Shown: in pieces, positions 11,477-25,400 of the stretch
Position numbering within the stretch: the first letter of the stretch is position 1
Layout: each line of letters opens with the position of its first letter
Assembly (NCBI RefSeq): GCF_022539315.1
Contig: NC_066317.1
Span: 55,961,179 to 56,025,178 of the forward strand
DNA from: Serinus canaria
Taxonomy: Eukaryota; Chordata; Aves; Passeriformes; Fringillidae
DNA length: 64,000 bases
Direction: 5' to 3'
Program-made: the position numbers and the translations under genes
Notes under the pieces: generated by a model
Database searches by the model: none
What the model was told of the DNA's origin: nothing
The model's input: only the letters and a program-made list of their open reading frames with translations

Positions 11477-14021
11477 AGTTATGATTCTTCATCCATCAAC
11501 TCACTGCTTTTCTAAGCCAAGCCAAAAAATTGCAGTAGTTTGCACCTACACTCACACAGAGATTTAAATCTTCAAGCTTCTGACTGTAATTTGTCTGCCA
11601 GTTCTCACCTTTTTTTCCCCTCTGTATGAACAGCCTGTGTCTTTCCAAATTCCAATTTTGGGATGCTTTTCTCTTCCCCCGTCCCAGTTTAATTCCTAGG
11701 AAGAATAAAATCCTGGCTCCACTGCATGCTCTTTGCTACAGAGCAGTGCCCACACTTTCCATCTCTGTGACTCACAGCGTACAAAATTAGTGCCTGCAAA
11801 GCTCGAAGAGCAGGGAGAAGCTGCAGCTCCCAGGAAACCCTGTTAGCAGGCATTAGCTACTGCTCTCACAGAACATGGTGACTTTTTCTTTGGGCTTATC
11901 CCTGTTGCCTGCCCTGCCTTTTTTCCTTATGCCAGAAAAAGCATATGTGTAACTTTCCCAGACTGGGACAAGATTTCGGTTAGAGCAACTGGGGAAAATG
12001 AAAGACTAATTTGATTGTGTGTGTCAAATGAAAATATTTTTGGTTTGATTTTTTTCCTTCTTTTTAAGGAATTTTGATTAATTTTTTCTAATTTTGTTTT
12101 CATGAATTACGTGATGATAAAGACTACTTAAATGCTGTGGGCGCTGCCAGAGAAAATGTGCAATATTTTACATTACACATCTGTTCAGGTTTTCCTGTGG
12201 TAGCCAGAGACCTGCCAAAACTATGGATTCATAGGGAATTTCCCAGGTCTCCAATGAAATCTCACATCAGCTACAAATTCATAAAAAAAGAGAAGAATAA
12301 TATTTTTTTTGCTTTTACCACACCATTTATGAAACAAATGTTACTATCACACAGAAGGTTCCTGTTTGGAAAGTATTTCAGTTGTAAGTGGAAGATGAGA
12401 AACTTGGTGTATTCAGAGCATTATATCAGCAACTGTAGCTAACAATGCATTTTTAAGAATAACTTAGAACACAAGATTAAAGTTGTCATGGTTGTTTCCA
12501 TCTAAATCCAGACTAGTCTCCTTATTTGACTTAAATTTCAAAACTGTGTTTTAATAATTGTGCACCTGATGTCATTTCATGCATTCAGTGTTTAACTGTT
12601 ATGCAGAAAACTTACAGTTGGTACAGATAAAAATATTTAAGGGTCCAAAAAGTTAAATTTTCAGATTTTAATTGATCAATATATATACTCATATGCATGC
12701 ATATGTGTGTATATATATATGTATTTATGCATATGTATACACTGTTTCATAAATATAGCTAAGAATCTGTTTTTCTGCTAGATGAAAAACACCCAGTAGA
12801 GCAGGGTGTAAGTAGTCTGTAATAAGCTAAAATAAATCATCCAAAAAAGCTGAGGTGACCATTTTTTGTTCAAAGCTGCATAACTGCCCATTTCAGAGTT
12901 ATGACATAATAGATATTTATAGCTGTCATCACAGTTTTTTAAATTCAACCAGATCTTAAAACATTTGAAACAGCACATAATATTCTTCTCTGTTTAGGGG
13001 TGCTTTCCTGTAAATTTAATTCAGCTCCTAAATGCTAATGCAGGAGCTAGTTATAGTTCAGTTGAATTTTAACAAGTGTATGGATGGCATGTTTCTGAGA
13101 AATAAAATTCAGTGTAACTTTCCAGGGTACTTGCTCTGCCAAGAAATATGTAATTTCCCATGCTAGCTGTATTTAATTGTTGGAGGATATCTTGTAGTTT
13201 CTAGTGGTAAAAATGGAAAAATATGCCAAAATTGGTCAGGCTAGGTAATACTATTTTGAGCTCAGTCCTACATAGATAGCACTGAGCATCTCCATCATTC
13301 CTTGTGGAAGGAAGACAGCCAGCAGGGAGACCCAGTGATGCTCATTTTCTTTCTGTCCTACTTGGTACTGCAGTTGTGGATCCAGAGCAAATGGATCACT
13401 CCTTAGTCCCAGATGGAGATTATATCCATTAAACTCTGTGTTTGCTCTCTAACTCCTTTCTGAGAAGCCATTTCCTCTTATAAAAAGGATGGCTTTTGGT
13501 TTTAACTGGAATCAATTCACAGAAATGGAGTGAACAAATACCAGCCAGCTGCGATGGTTGTGTGGTGCTTCTGCAGCACAAGAGGGGAAAGAGAGAGGGG
13601 CTGAGTGCAGGCTGGGGGGAATGTGAAGGAATGAGGGAGGGATGACTGATGGAGTTCACTCAGCCCTGTTCCTGGCTGGGCTGTTCCATCAATGACCTCT
13701 TGGTTCTTGTCACAGTGTTCTCCCTCCAGCCATGCCCCCTCTTTTAGTTGCAATGGCACATCTCAAACCCCTCCATGAACTGATTTGTCTCGATAAAGAA
13801 ACAGAAATTACCACAGCAAACCAACAGTGAAATCCCTGCAGTGTTTTGCCAGGTGAATGGCTTACCTGGCCCACAGAGGAGCTAGATGAACCCAAAGCAG
13901 GAGTTGGAGGGACTGCAGAACCATTAGAGAAAGGGAAGGAGGCTGAAAGGTTGCTCATTTTGACATGGGGCTGTTGGACAGGCTCCTCTGTGCTGCTTAT
14001 CCACACTGTCAAAAGAGGATT
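11477..14021. other. Unique intronic sequence
   Basis: Immediately after the broken reading frame the minus strand stays fairly open to about 11.7 kb, but I could not support coding there. The rest has no gene, and only the alternating tract near 12.7 kb stands out. Confidence 0.6.
12679..12742. repeat. Alternating purine-pyrimidine tract
   Basis: A mixed ATATAT, ATATGCATGCATATGTGTGT and ATGTATTTATGCATATGTATAC stretch with almost perfect purine-pyrimidine alternation. It contains the palindrome atatgcatgcatat. Confidence 0.85.
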
Positions 14022-14088
14022 TAGGGTGGCAGGTTCCCTGCAGAGTGTCCTGGCATCCAGGACACTCTGCAGGGAACCTGCCACCCTA
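14022..14088. repeat. Perfect hairpin: 32-bp inverted repeat, 3-nt loop
   Basis: The left arm (14022-14053) and right arm (14057-14088) are exact reverse complements, separated only by cat at 14054-14056. The arm begins tagggtggcaggttccctgc. No mismatch is present, whereas neighbouring sequence shows normal decay. It inflates the open frames on both strands, which both read VAGSLQSVL in mirror positions. The likely cause is a recent templated fold-back (strand-switch) event or a sequencing-library or assembly artefact. Confidence 0.97.
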
Positions 14089-14344
14089 GTCACCAAGAAA
14101 GACAGGAGGAAAACCAGGAGCTGTAAATCTTGTCTTTGCTTTGGTCTTCAGGGAAAAACTTCATTAGGGCTGTTGGCTCTCAAATGCTTCCTGAAGCAGC
14201 CATTGTTCCCTTTCTGGCCCAAATTTATTTCTTTGCTTGAGGTGCTGGTGAAGAGGTTCCTCAGTTGTCTTGCTCAAGCTGAGCTAATGGGCCCAGAGAG
14301 ATGTATCTGTGCTTACTGAGCAGGGTGGGGCTGGTGAAGAGACT

Positions 14345-14425
14345 CTAGACCACAGGTTAGGCAGTAGGGCACTCACCTGAACTGGGGAAATCTGGGATTC
14401 AGCCCTGTTCCCAGCACACTGACCA
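14345..14425 (+). mobile_element. tRNA-like segment, probably an ancient SINE relic
   Basis: A gcagtagggcactcacctg block resembles a polymerase III A-box region. About 30 bases later gggattcagccctg resembles a B box (GGTTCAANTCC type). Similar 'agggcactcacctgggatgt' sequences head old amniote tRNA-derived SINEs. There is no complete tRNA cloverleaf, so this is not called a tRNA gene. Confidence 0.4.
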
Positions 14426-15333
14426 CAGCTCTGATGGTGTGCAAAGAGGAGACTTCTGTAAACAGGAGGAGTGGGATTCCCCTGACCGAATGTGGATGAT
14501 GACCTCTCAGTCCCTTTTCTAGACTCCATGTACTGGAGAGAAACATGTTTGCATAGAAAACAGCTCTCCTTCCAATGTGGAGATTTGAAATAGACACAAT
14601 GAATTGCAGCTTCAGAGCATCTCTTTCTCTCAGACTACAAGGAATTTAAAAAAGCAGCCCACATGTAGATGGCTGCACCAAAGGAGCCTGGCTGACATAA
14701 ATGTTGCAAAAGGTAACTGAGGAATTCAGGGGTATTTTGAGAACACTTTCAAATTCTATTGTCTGAATTTTTCCTATCAGCTTCTAAGCAATTTAGCATA
14801 ACTAGGTCATGATACCTTACAGGATAGAATCTTTCTGCCCCAGAACAGATTTTCACATCCAAATATCTTAAAAATGTGCATATCCATATAACAGGTGTGG
14901 CTGGCTGTGATCCAGACAGGTTGGTGTCAGGGATTGTGGCATACAAATAAAGTCTACATGGGACCAAGTACCAATGGCAAATAAAGACTTCCCTATGCTC
15001 CACTGCCTGTCCATGGGCTGTGACAAACAGTGGCCTTACTGTGATATTTTCTTATCAATTTCATTCTCCAAGTCAGAATTTAGGTTTAAAATCATCATTT
15101 GCATTTTTAATCAAAACAGTAATATTTCAGCAAAAGTGGGCTGGGAGTTTTAAGAAAGATAATTATCCATTATTTAAAACATCAGATAAAGTGAATTAAT
15201 GAAAACAAATCAAATTTAAGTATTCTCTATTTATATATCTCAGTGTATTGCAGTACCTTTCAATCAAATGACAGTTGCTTTTTAGTGACTGTGGTACCAA
15301 TCATAATGAAGCAACAGGTGAAAACCACAGTAA

Positions 15334-15347
15334 TTTAATTAATTAAA
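15334..15347. promoter_or_regulatory. TAATTA-type homeodomain palindrome
   Basis: TTTAATTAATTAAA is a perfect 14-bp palindrome with two overlapping TAATTA sites, the core bound by LIM-homeodomain factors, which are partners of LDB2. In AT-rich sequence such motifs are common, so a function is speculative. Confidence 0.12.
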
Positions 15348-18300
15348 CTTCAAACATTAATTTTCCCTGTATTTGAGTCACAGTTTTGGGGAAGAATAAC
15401 AGAAAAGTTGTGTTCATTATTAGAAGTTGTTCCTTCATAGAAGCTTAGGTTTAGCTTTTTTTTTATTATTATTTTCTAAGCTTCACACAGTGGTTTGATT
15501 CTGATTTAGTTAATGTTCAGCCTATTCAGAAGGGTAAAATTACTGGAGTGAGCTTTATTGCTGTAATGGAGGTCTTGAGAAATTTAAATTGAGAAGTATT
15601 CTAATGCATCTCTGTAGAATATTATCTGCCTCACTTCTGAATGCTTTGCTACCATGTGCAGAACATGGCACATAAGTGGCTTTTGGGGCTCAGTGCACTT
15701 ATGCAAGTGTTTTTCCTTGCCATCTCTTAACACAACAAAAAAGACACTTGAAGCCTTTACTTGGGACTTATCTTTATTCCAGATTTAAATGTAAAGAGAC
15801 AAAAGTCCATCACAATGCACCTGCAGGCTTTTTTTCATTCAACTCTAGACATCGTGATGATTTTCAATGGAAAATTCTGTTGCTAAGGAATTGCTGAAGT
15901 GAAGGTTTGCAAAATTCTATTGTTTAAGAAAGAGCCAAGATTAAATTTTAAAAAAAATATTTTTGCAATGAGTTGCAGGTAAAAATTGTTTATAAGCTTA
16001 TATTAACTAGTCAGGGAACATAAACTTTATTTTGTGCTTTACACAGACTGTTCTACAGTGCAAATGTTGAACTGCATCTAACAAATTATCAAAGGAATAT
16101 GCCCTGTGAACAGTTGCAAACATTATATGCTGAGATGTGTTCAATACACTGTTCATTGAGCAACTCTGAAGAGTAATAGCAATAATAATAATAGGAGCCT
16201 ATTTGCAGACAGTTGCAAGCAGAAGAAATGGCTAAATGCTTCAGTTAAATTATTCCTTATTTGCCTTGTCATACTGTGTGGTAACAGTTAATAATATAAT
16301 GTGTTTTAGTAATGGATTGGGGTTTTTTCCTGTGATACTTCCTCCATCCAGACTATTCTCTTCCATTAGCCCAGTCTCAGTGGTTTATTTGTTTGTAAAG
16401 TCCATCCAATGGTTATAGGCTGACTTCAAATTTGACTTTCCTACTATGTGCAAGGGATGAAGTAATGTCTTTTGTGGACACTTATCCAGCAGATCAACTA
16501 GAGGGTTTTACTGCTACTTTATTGAAATTAGAGGCCTGGTAATAGCTGAGTATCAAAGCTGAAGATGAATATGGACCTTGGCCCTCCCTTACACATTTCA
16601 GAGAACTTCTAACCCCATTTTCTGATCTTTAATATTTTAAGATACTTTAACAAATATGTATGATTGAGATTTTCAAATAATCAGACTTAAGATAGTATTA
16701 GGTCAGTTTAAAACTACATCACTTGAAGTTCTAATACACTTTACACCTCACTAAGCTTTCCTATTTGTGTTTAACTCATCTATTACTTTCTGCAGAGAAA
16801 AGTATTTAAGCTTGTTGAGGAACATGTCTTCTCTGAGCTGTTTATAACGAGCTGATTAATGTAATGTGTTACAAATAATGTGGTATTCAGTTGTTTGGGG
16901 TTTTTTAAAACTAAATCAGTTCATGTCAGATTTTATAAAAATGCTTACGGCACAAAACATATTCAGATACATCCATCTAAAAGCAGAGGAACATTGTGCA
17001 CTAGAGTGAAGCAAGAGGAATTTCAGTGTATGCAGTAGATATTGCCACTTGCATAACAATTCACCTCTCTCTGTTGCTAGTGAATATTCATATTCCCATA
17101 GTAAGGCTCTTTGTATTTACTGTTCTGCCGAAGTGGGAGATGGCATCCAAGCCCTCTAGTGTTTTATCGGAGTAGACATGTCATTTGCAATGTTATTCTA
17201 AGCCTCCCTAAATGGAACAAGCTGAGATGAACAATACTCTTGTATACCTCTCCTAAAACTCCTTAAAATGTAAATGTAATGTGATATTGACTCTGCTATA
17301 ACTGCCTGTTTTTGTAAAATCCCTTACTCTGGCTTGACTTGGAATAAGAGTGAAGGTGGGGGGAAGGGAGAGAGTGAGCTTCTCTGGACCCTGAGCAGAC
17401 CATATTTGTAGCCCAGAAAGCAAACCAGGAATAACCTGAATTAGAAGAAATAGATTCTAGCATGCAGGAGAGAATTATTACGCAGAAAACAAATTCTGTA
17501 AGTTATACATGAATCCATTCAAGGATTCTGCATTTTGCATATCTGAAGTACAAACTTTCCAATAGCCATCACTGCCTGTCTGTAGAAGCACAGCTTGTAA
17601 CTGTGAACCATAGACTGCTTAAAAATAAGTAATCAGCAAAATTCCTGGCAGTGTTCCCTGCTCTGGCTAGTCCTGCCTTCATAGCTGTTCCCTTGCTTCT
17701 CATACTGTCCTTCCTACCTGTGCTCTCCCCCAGGCCTTCCCACTCTCACCTCAAGTTTTCACATGCCTCATCTCTTTCAGGAAAGTAGCAGCCCTTGGTA
17801 CCAACAGTACCTTGGGGGCCATGGTTGTTTGCCTCCTCTTCCTCACCCTCCCCTGCTGCCTCTCCTCTCGGTCAGCTCATTACCTCGGCAGGTTAAGTAA
17901 CACCCAAGAGTTAGATGCACATTTCAGCACACTGCATTTACAGCTGCATTGGCTGCTGCTCACTAGGGAGGTCCCACTGGACTGGTCTGGGCACAGAGCA
18001 GGACAGCACTGGGTGCTCCCCTGGCTCTGAGTGGGCTGTTTTCTCTGGACAGCGTGGCTGTTCTCTGAGCAGTCTGAGATGCACTGGAGTTTCATGCAAA
18101 GCCTGAAATCAGGACTATCCAGGTTAGATCCAGACAGGAGCCAAGGATACAGCACAGCTTCAGATGCTTCCAATGTTTCAAAACAGATGTAAATAATTTC
18201 TGTCTTGAAAGGGATTAAAACCTATCTGCATAGTCACCCTTATCAATTAGCTTGTTCTCCTACAGATAATTTATACAATGTTTGTGTGCAAATAGGGCTT

Positions 18301-18765
18301 TAAAGTGATCAGACAGCATAATTAAGCAAAACTGTACTTTAGAAATTCCAAGGGAGTTTCCTCTTCATCTTGGTGGGAAAAGAGGTAACAGCCATCAGCC
18401 TCACTCTTTAGAGTGACAGAGTTGTATGACTGTAGCTGCTCTTCAGTGCCTCTCTAATCAAGGTGCTTCTCTTCAGATCACAGTTGATGCTTTGGGAAAT
18501 CTTCATCAGCCTTCAGTGCACTGCAAGGACTGGGAATGCAAACATGGAAATAACAACCTGTTGTTCTGATGGAGTGTTGTGAGCTGTGCAGGGGCTGGTG
18601 AATGAAGATCAGAGGGGTGCTGGAAGGTTTGTTTTTGGCAGTGCCAGAGAGGGCTGAGCTGCTGGTGTGCTTGATCAGGAGATGCTCGATTCTGAGAGCA
18701 GCTCTGCCAGTCCAGCTTCAGAGGCGCAGCCCTGCAAACTGCAAAGGGCTTTTCTGGGAGCCATG

Positions 18766-18784
18766 GGACAGGGATTCAAATCCT
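18766..18784 (+). other. tRNA T-arm-like stem-loop
   Basis: cagggattcaaatcctg forms a 5-bp stem (last pair G-T) around a 7-base loop ATTCAAA, which matches a tRNA T arm and B box. The remainder of a tRNA is absent upstream. It may be another SINE scrap or chance. A (CAGA)n tract follows directly. Confidence 0.25.
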
Positions 18785-18803
18785 GCAGACAGACAGACAG
18801 ACA
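18782..18803 (+). repeat. (CAGA)n microsatellite
   Basis: Five CAGA units directly after a tRNA T-arm-like stem-loop. Confidence 0.95.
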
Positions 18804-21800
18804 CCACTAGGCAGTGTAAGGGAAATACTTGACTGCTTTTATCCTCTGTCCTTATCATGTGTATCCCCAAATATACGAAGGCTGAGTTTTTGTTCTCAGA
18901 CTGTGCGGTGACTTTTGTGCACCATCTGCATTCATTGTATTCTATCTGTATTCTCTAGAAATATGCAATTACAGGTAAGTCATATTTATTCAGGTGCTTG
19001 TTCCCTAATGAAAACCTCATTGCCACAGGTTTCTGTCAGGTCAGGAGCCATTCAGAGCAGCAGATGGGAGCCAGGTGTCTCATTCCAGTTAGATTTCTTT
19101 GGCTTTTGTGTGTTGCAACTGTGATCCTCTTGGGTGTCCTTTTTGCTAGTATAGTTGCTATATGTGAGTTAAAGTACTGATTTTGTTTAGTGATTATTGA
19201 TATCAATAAAGATAATTTTAGTAATTATCTTCCTGTAACATCTCAGTTTTGCACCATGACAAGGTTATATTTGTTATTTTGTTTTATTGCAGTCTATTAA
19301 TTTGAATCTGTTTTTTCTTACTTCATTGCAGTATAACCACTATATTGTATAAATATAAATGACTTATGACTTGAAACACTTGAGAGAACATTATAACTTT
19401 TGTCACTTTGTATTTTGGGAAACAGATTTTCATTATTTTGTCAAGCAAACTTTAGAATAAAATGCCCCTACCTGTAAATGAACAGTGTAACTTAACTTGG
19501 CTGGGAGATCTAATGTAAGTTGAGTGAGACAACAACATTGCTTTGTGTGTCTTGCACGGGTGATACTTTAATCAAAATTAATGATTCTTAGAACCATCTT
19601 TTCATGGGAGTTTTCCCTTGCCCTCAACACTTCAGCACATAGAAGAACTCATTTTACAGACATGGATGTGTATGTAGCTAAAGATGGGGTGTATTCCAGA
19701 CAGCACCAGCTGCCTCTGATGGAAGAGAAGGGGAATGCAATTGCTTCTGTGGAAGTCTGTACATATTTGCCAGAATTTATAAATGTTTACAAGTAACTGG
19801 TCTTCACATAAGCAGGGCCCTCAGGGAGTGCTAGGCCCCCATCTGCTGGAGAGTTTTATGTCAATTCTGGTGATTTTTAGGTTATTTTTCCTGCATTTTT
19901 CTCTAAGAATTATCATCACTTGGCTTACTTACTTAAATGCTGATAGTGCCTGGAGAGGCAAAGGCCTTATTGTTTGGAGTAGTCTACATACATATGGTGA
20001 GAGACAGTTTCTCTCCCAACAAGTTTTCCATCTAAATAAACAAGGTTAACAGGGCTGGGAAGAAGCAGTAACTCCCCATTTCACGGGGGAAGTACCAGCA
20101 AGTGAGAGGAGCTGAGCACTGAGCCCCAATCCTGACAGGCACCAAAACGTTTGCTCCTGGCAGGGCCAGAGGGTTTTGGAAAATATTTTCAAGTTGAAAA
20201 CAGTTGGAAATGTACTTCAAGAAAAATAAACATTGCAATCTGCTTGGATAGCTAAGCAGGAATGGCACAGAACTTGGTATCCCAGAGGTTCTGGGGATTA
20301 AAGGCTCTCAACTACTTTTATGACCTTTTGGGGATATTCTGTGGCCTCCTGAGTATTTTTTGGTAGCTAAATTTGCAGCTTTTCCTGTGGCAATGCTGCC
20401 TAGAGCTGTGCCTTTGACTGGAGTCTCTCGACTGTAGTTACACAGCAAACATGTGACTGAAGTCTAAGTGTGAAATGATCTGTTCCTTGCTGGTTTTAAG
20501 GAGCCTGAGAAGGTAGCTGAGATGCCTGTCTCACTGTTTATAGAGAAGGCTTGCCTGAGGACACAGATGGGGACTCTTTCTAGAATGCTGCTTGTCTTCT
20601 GTGCACTGTTGGTTGGATGACACAGGAGCATGTAACTGAGAACAGTCAGGCTTGTATAGAAATTCTTCCCTTTGCCCCATCTCTGCCCCAGCAGGGCCAC
20701 TGCAGAAAGCAGCAGAGAGAGTGCTCCTGGAACCAGCCTTACAGCCCTTGGCAGCCACCTCAGGGCAGTGTGTTCCAGTGGCTGGAGTAAGATTAATTGC
20801 ACACTTGAATTTCACACACATCTTTAAGGGCACCTCTAATTATGGATGCATTACAGATTGCAGTGAAGATTGTAACATTGGGAATGCTTAAAAACAGACA
20901 TTTGTCATCAGCAGGGAAGCCTTTAAGAGGGTAAATCTTACATTACTGTTTCCCTCTTCTCCCAGGTAGGAATAGTGGGCGAAGAGGGAAAATCTTTGGT
21001 ATGGTAGAGGAAAAGCCTTTCTGTCCAGTGGAGACAGCACTAAAGCATCCAGGTTTGGGAATCCTTTGAGAAATCTGTTGTTTTTCTTCTCTTAGACCTA
21101 AGAAAAAGCTCACAGTCCTGCCCAAAAAAACTAGTCTGAAGCTGAGCCCAAATTGTGCCAGCAAAGAGTGGCGCACACCGTATAGTTTGAAGAGACTGAG
21201 TTGGGCTGATTTGCAGGGAAAATGGATATTTAGGTAGAAATGCATATTTAGTAGAATCCTATTTATTGCTGCAAATTACAGTCATTTTGAAAGTGGATTA
21301 ATTTACCTGTTTTCTCTGAAGTCCTCCTATCATTCTCTGACTTGATGTGGTGTAGAAAGAATCAAACCATCTCTATATTAAAAAAAAAGAAAAGAGAGAA
21401 ACTGCACTCAAACCATAAAAAGGGTTTTGGTGCTTCAAAAGAAGAAAGGCAGTCTTGCCATAAATTTGGTAAACTGCATTTATAGTGCTTATGCCCACAG
21501 ATTTAACTTGTAACAGGAAAATGTGCTATGTTTTAATACCCAGAAGGAGTCTGGAAGACAGATTTGTCCTGATAGCTTGTCATTTACCAAAATGGGTAGT
21601 GATAATTGGACACAGGAGACACTTGCAGATCAGCCTTTAGTGACAGTGCTGATAGTCACTGAAAACATAAAATATCTCATGGTAGAGGTTCAGTGTCTCC
21701 TCTGTCATCAGCCCAGGCAATGTCCCCAGCAAACACCATATGCATCATTGCCAATTGCATTTTAGCAAAATACTCTCACTTCAATCCCTTTATTGGTCTT

Positions 21801-22377
21801 GAAAATATTCTACAACTGTACACATTAAAATTTACAGAATAATAATGAAATTGGAGAAGTGTAAGGGGGTTGGATAAACCCATCCTTTCTGTGTTGCTTT
21901 TGGCTGTGATAGCTCTGGCCTGGAATGAAGCAGGCACGTGAGTTATCTGCCTGGTGTAAACCTGTTTTCTGAACCTTGCTCCCCTTGATCAGCATTATGT
22001 TCCTAATCTTCACCTTTTAGCTGCCCTGTTGCTGTCCTGTGCCATAGGACTCAGTGTTGCTCTGATGGAGTGGAACAAGATGAAGAAGAAAATTACTTAT
22101 TCAAAGAGTGAATTAACACACTTAACTGAGAATCTGGGTATCAAAAAGCCCCCCAAAGTTCCTTAATTAGATCTTTTTCTTTTGCATTGCATTTAAGTAT
22201 AATTTTTTGCAACTTCTTTGTTATTTAGCTTGTGCTTTTGAGAAATTATGGGGTTAATTTGGGGCACTGTACACAGCTTTGATATAATTGAAGAAATCCC
22301 AGCAAAAGGTCGTCTATCATCCTCACTTTTCCAACTACACTTCTGCCTGTCAAATAACTTATAAGAACTGGAATTTT

Positions 22378-22410
22378 TTTACATCTAAAAACCCCAGTTT
22401 TAGATGTGAA
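22378..22410. repeat. Short hairpin, 13-bp stem
   Basis: tttacatctaaaa and ttttagatgtgaa pair with one T-G wobble around the loop accccag. Confidence 0.8.
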
Positions 22411-25400
22411 TGCCACATCTGAGATGCAGGATACTTATCTCCTTGCTCTGTGCTGCCTTTCAGCACTTCTAACTAGTCCCTTTCCTGCTTCTTGCAAAGC
22501 ATGCACAACACTGCCTGCAATGGATGCTTGGATTGCCTTGTTGTAACATTTGGCTGTCTAAGGAGCTGCTGAAGATTATATTCAGATGAAGCTAAACTGC
22601 CAACTAAAAACTGAATTGAGCAGTAGATGGTGAAGTCCCATGTGGTATTTTATTATTAATCTCATCAGGAGGTTGTAAAGAACAATACCAGTAATTAGTC
22701 ATACCTTCTAAACCAGGACATATTGGTTATATTACCCTTCATAGTATACTTTATTAATTACTTCCTATTTTACTGATGTATTGTGATGTAAGAAGGATTG
22801 CTGGATCTTAATAAAGGTATTATGTGAACTAAAGAGTACAATTTGACTGAACAGGTTAAAATTTATTTATTCATAACTAAATCATTTCTCAGCATCTTAG
22901 TGTGTATAATCAAAAAGGTAGGGTTTTTTTTGAAATGAGACCTTGGATTAATACATGCTGTAAAGATTTAAGAACTTCCTTTTCTGTCCTTTTGCTGATG
23001 TTGTTACCCTAGATATAAAGTTTTCAGGCTGTTTGTTATATTCATATCCACTTCTTCTAAGGCATGTGACCTGAATGTGGCAAAAAGATAATTTTATAAT
23101 ATAATGGTAAGAAATTATAAGAAAAGGAAATGAGGCCAGTAGCTACCCTATAATGAAGGTTCTGTTTGAGGAAAGGATCCCTGTACAGCAGAGCTGTTAA
23201 TATCTGCTAAAGTAAATGGCATTTAGGCATGTACATAAGCACACATACCAGTGTTATTAATCAGGATCAGAAAGTTTTTTAATTCAGTCAAGATAAAACA
23301 TATGAGCACATCTTCCTGACTTGTGGATTCAGTAAACTGTGTTTTGAATCACATCATTTTACCTAAAAGTTTTTGGGGAAAAAATTTTGAAGGGAGTTCA
23401 GTAACATAGACTGGCTCAAGTCCTCAAGACAGCACAAGTATTAAATACATTTATAGATATAACTTTCAGGAATTTTACTAAAAAATACTGGATTTAGCAT
23501 TTGTTGCAATGTGCTAGAAACAGTTTCTCTGCCCATACGTTTGATGTGTGTATGAATATCAGGCTGGCTGCATGCTTTGAACTGGTAAATATTTACATAG
23601 GAAGTTGTTGGTTTTTCTGTAGCCATCAAGCTGATGAGTGGCTAGTGTAGATCTGATGTGAAGTTCCATCTCAAGTCAGTGCTCCTCAAAGTAAGCTAGA
23701 CACTGAGTCCATCTGTTTTACCACAAACTTGCTCCCCACAAGCCACAAATTGCCCTTGTAGGAAAGCAAAGCAACCTTAAGGCCATAATAATCTGCACTG
23801 CTCAGGCAAAAGCACTTTTTAAATGGGCTTGCAAACATTGCTCTAGAAAGTCTCAAAAGCAATTAAAACGTCAAATAAATAATTTTTAAAAAGGGAAAAT
23901 GAAGGTAATGTTGAATTTCAGAATTGTCTATCAATATTTAAACTTAAGTTTGAAATCCCATCTCTGTCTTGAATCCTACAGGTTGGTTTGTAGAAGAAAA
24001 AATCCTGCTTTTCCTCTTCAGAATCTTCAGTCTTTCATTTATTCTTCTGTCTTGGGCACAAATGAATCCAACTTGGATAAGCTTAATGTTATATTTTTTT
24101 CATGTAGTTGAGGAGTAAGAGGAGTACAAACCAGTTTTCAGGTCTTAGAGAGCAAGCTTTAGTGCTTGCCTACTTTTTTTGTTTGTTTTGTCTTGGAGTG
24201 CTGGTGTTTTTATGACTTTTTCTTTTTTTTTCGTGAGAGACAGGCTGATCCAACAGACATTCAAAACCCTTGTAATCTGCATTTATTACTCAGTGGAAGA
24301 CACAAAGCTAATGGAACAAATTGAGAGTGCTCCATATACACATGCTGTATTTATCTAGTTCTGCTTAAGTCTGAATGGAAATTTTACTTATTGTTTAACT
24401 AATAATTATTTTACCAGCTATATTAGTTCTGGGAATCGATTTTACACTAGCAATAAATTTGATAAATCTTTTCACAACTATTTAATTGTTTATTTCTTTG
24501 TTTGTGGATAATAAAAGTCCCAGCTGAGACACTGAGGTGCCAAGAATAAACAAACACCTATAGAAACACAAAAATAATATTTTGCTCAGAAAATTCTTTG
24601 CAGATATCAAACTGTTTTCTGATCTTTGTACCCACATATATTTAAATATTAAATTTTTTAAATGTTGAAAATAATAAACCATTAATAGTTCTGAATCCAA
24701 GTGTCTGGAGTTGGAGTAAGATGCCCACTTATAAGTCCTAATGAGGAATAAAGTTGTAACCACAGTTAACTGTCCTGCAAATTTTAAATTGAGTTACAGA
24801 TGCTTAAAGGTGCATGGAACCCCTTCAGGGGGGAGAGCAGGCATCTAAACACTAACCAGGCTCCAGTTAAGTTAGTGAGGCAGGGTCCTGATAAATACTT
24901 CTGTGTTTGAGCATTGTTCCTGGTGGGGTGCATGGTGAAAAAAAGCATCTTTGGAGCAGTGTTGGTTTGGAGTGATGTTCTGTTGCTCATTTAGATCATG
25001 AACCTTTTGTCAATGTGAACAATTAGTGGGCTAAAGATTCCATTGACCACACGACAGGAATCAATGCACACAGCACTTGTTAGTTATTTACCACAGAGTG
25101 TATTAAAGCCTGTAGATTCACCATAAATCCTTTAAAGCTATCCTGCTATGATCCTTGCCACAACATGCATTGACACATCAATAAATCCTTTTGACAAGGG
25201 CGATATGTGAAAATCAATACCAGTTTATCAGCTATTTCCATGTAGTCTTTTCTGCAGAGGTTTAAAGATCTTTTCCCAAAGCTGTACAACTGACATGGTG
25301 TAGGGATGGATCTGGAATCAAATAGTGACCTTGATTAATGCTGTTCACACAAACAAACTCATAAATCCCATATAAAGGACATACAACCATTTCTGATGAG

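Noticed and set aside
13846..14319. 157-codon open frame, the longest in the window
   Set aside because: It runs through the perfect hairpin, and the minus strand mirrors it over the same arms. No domain or codon bias supports it as a gene.
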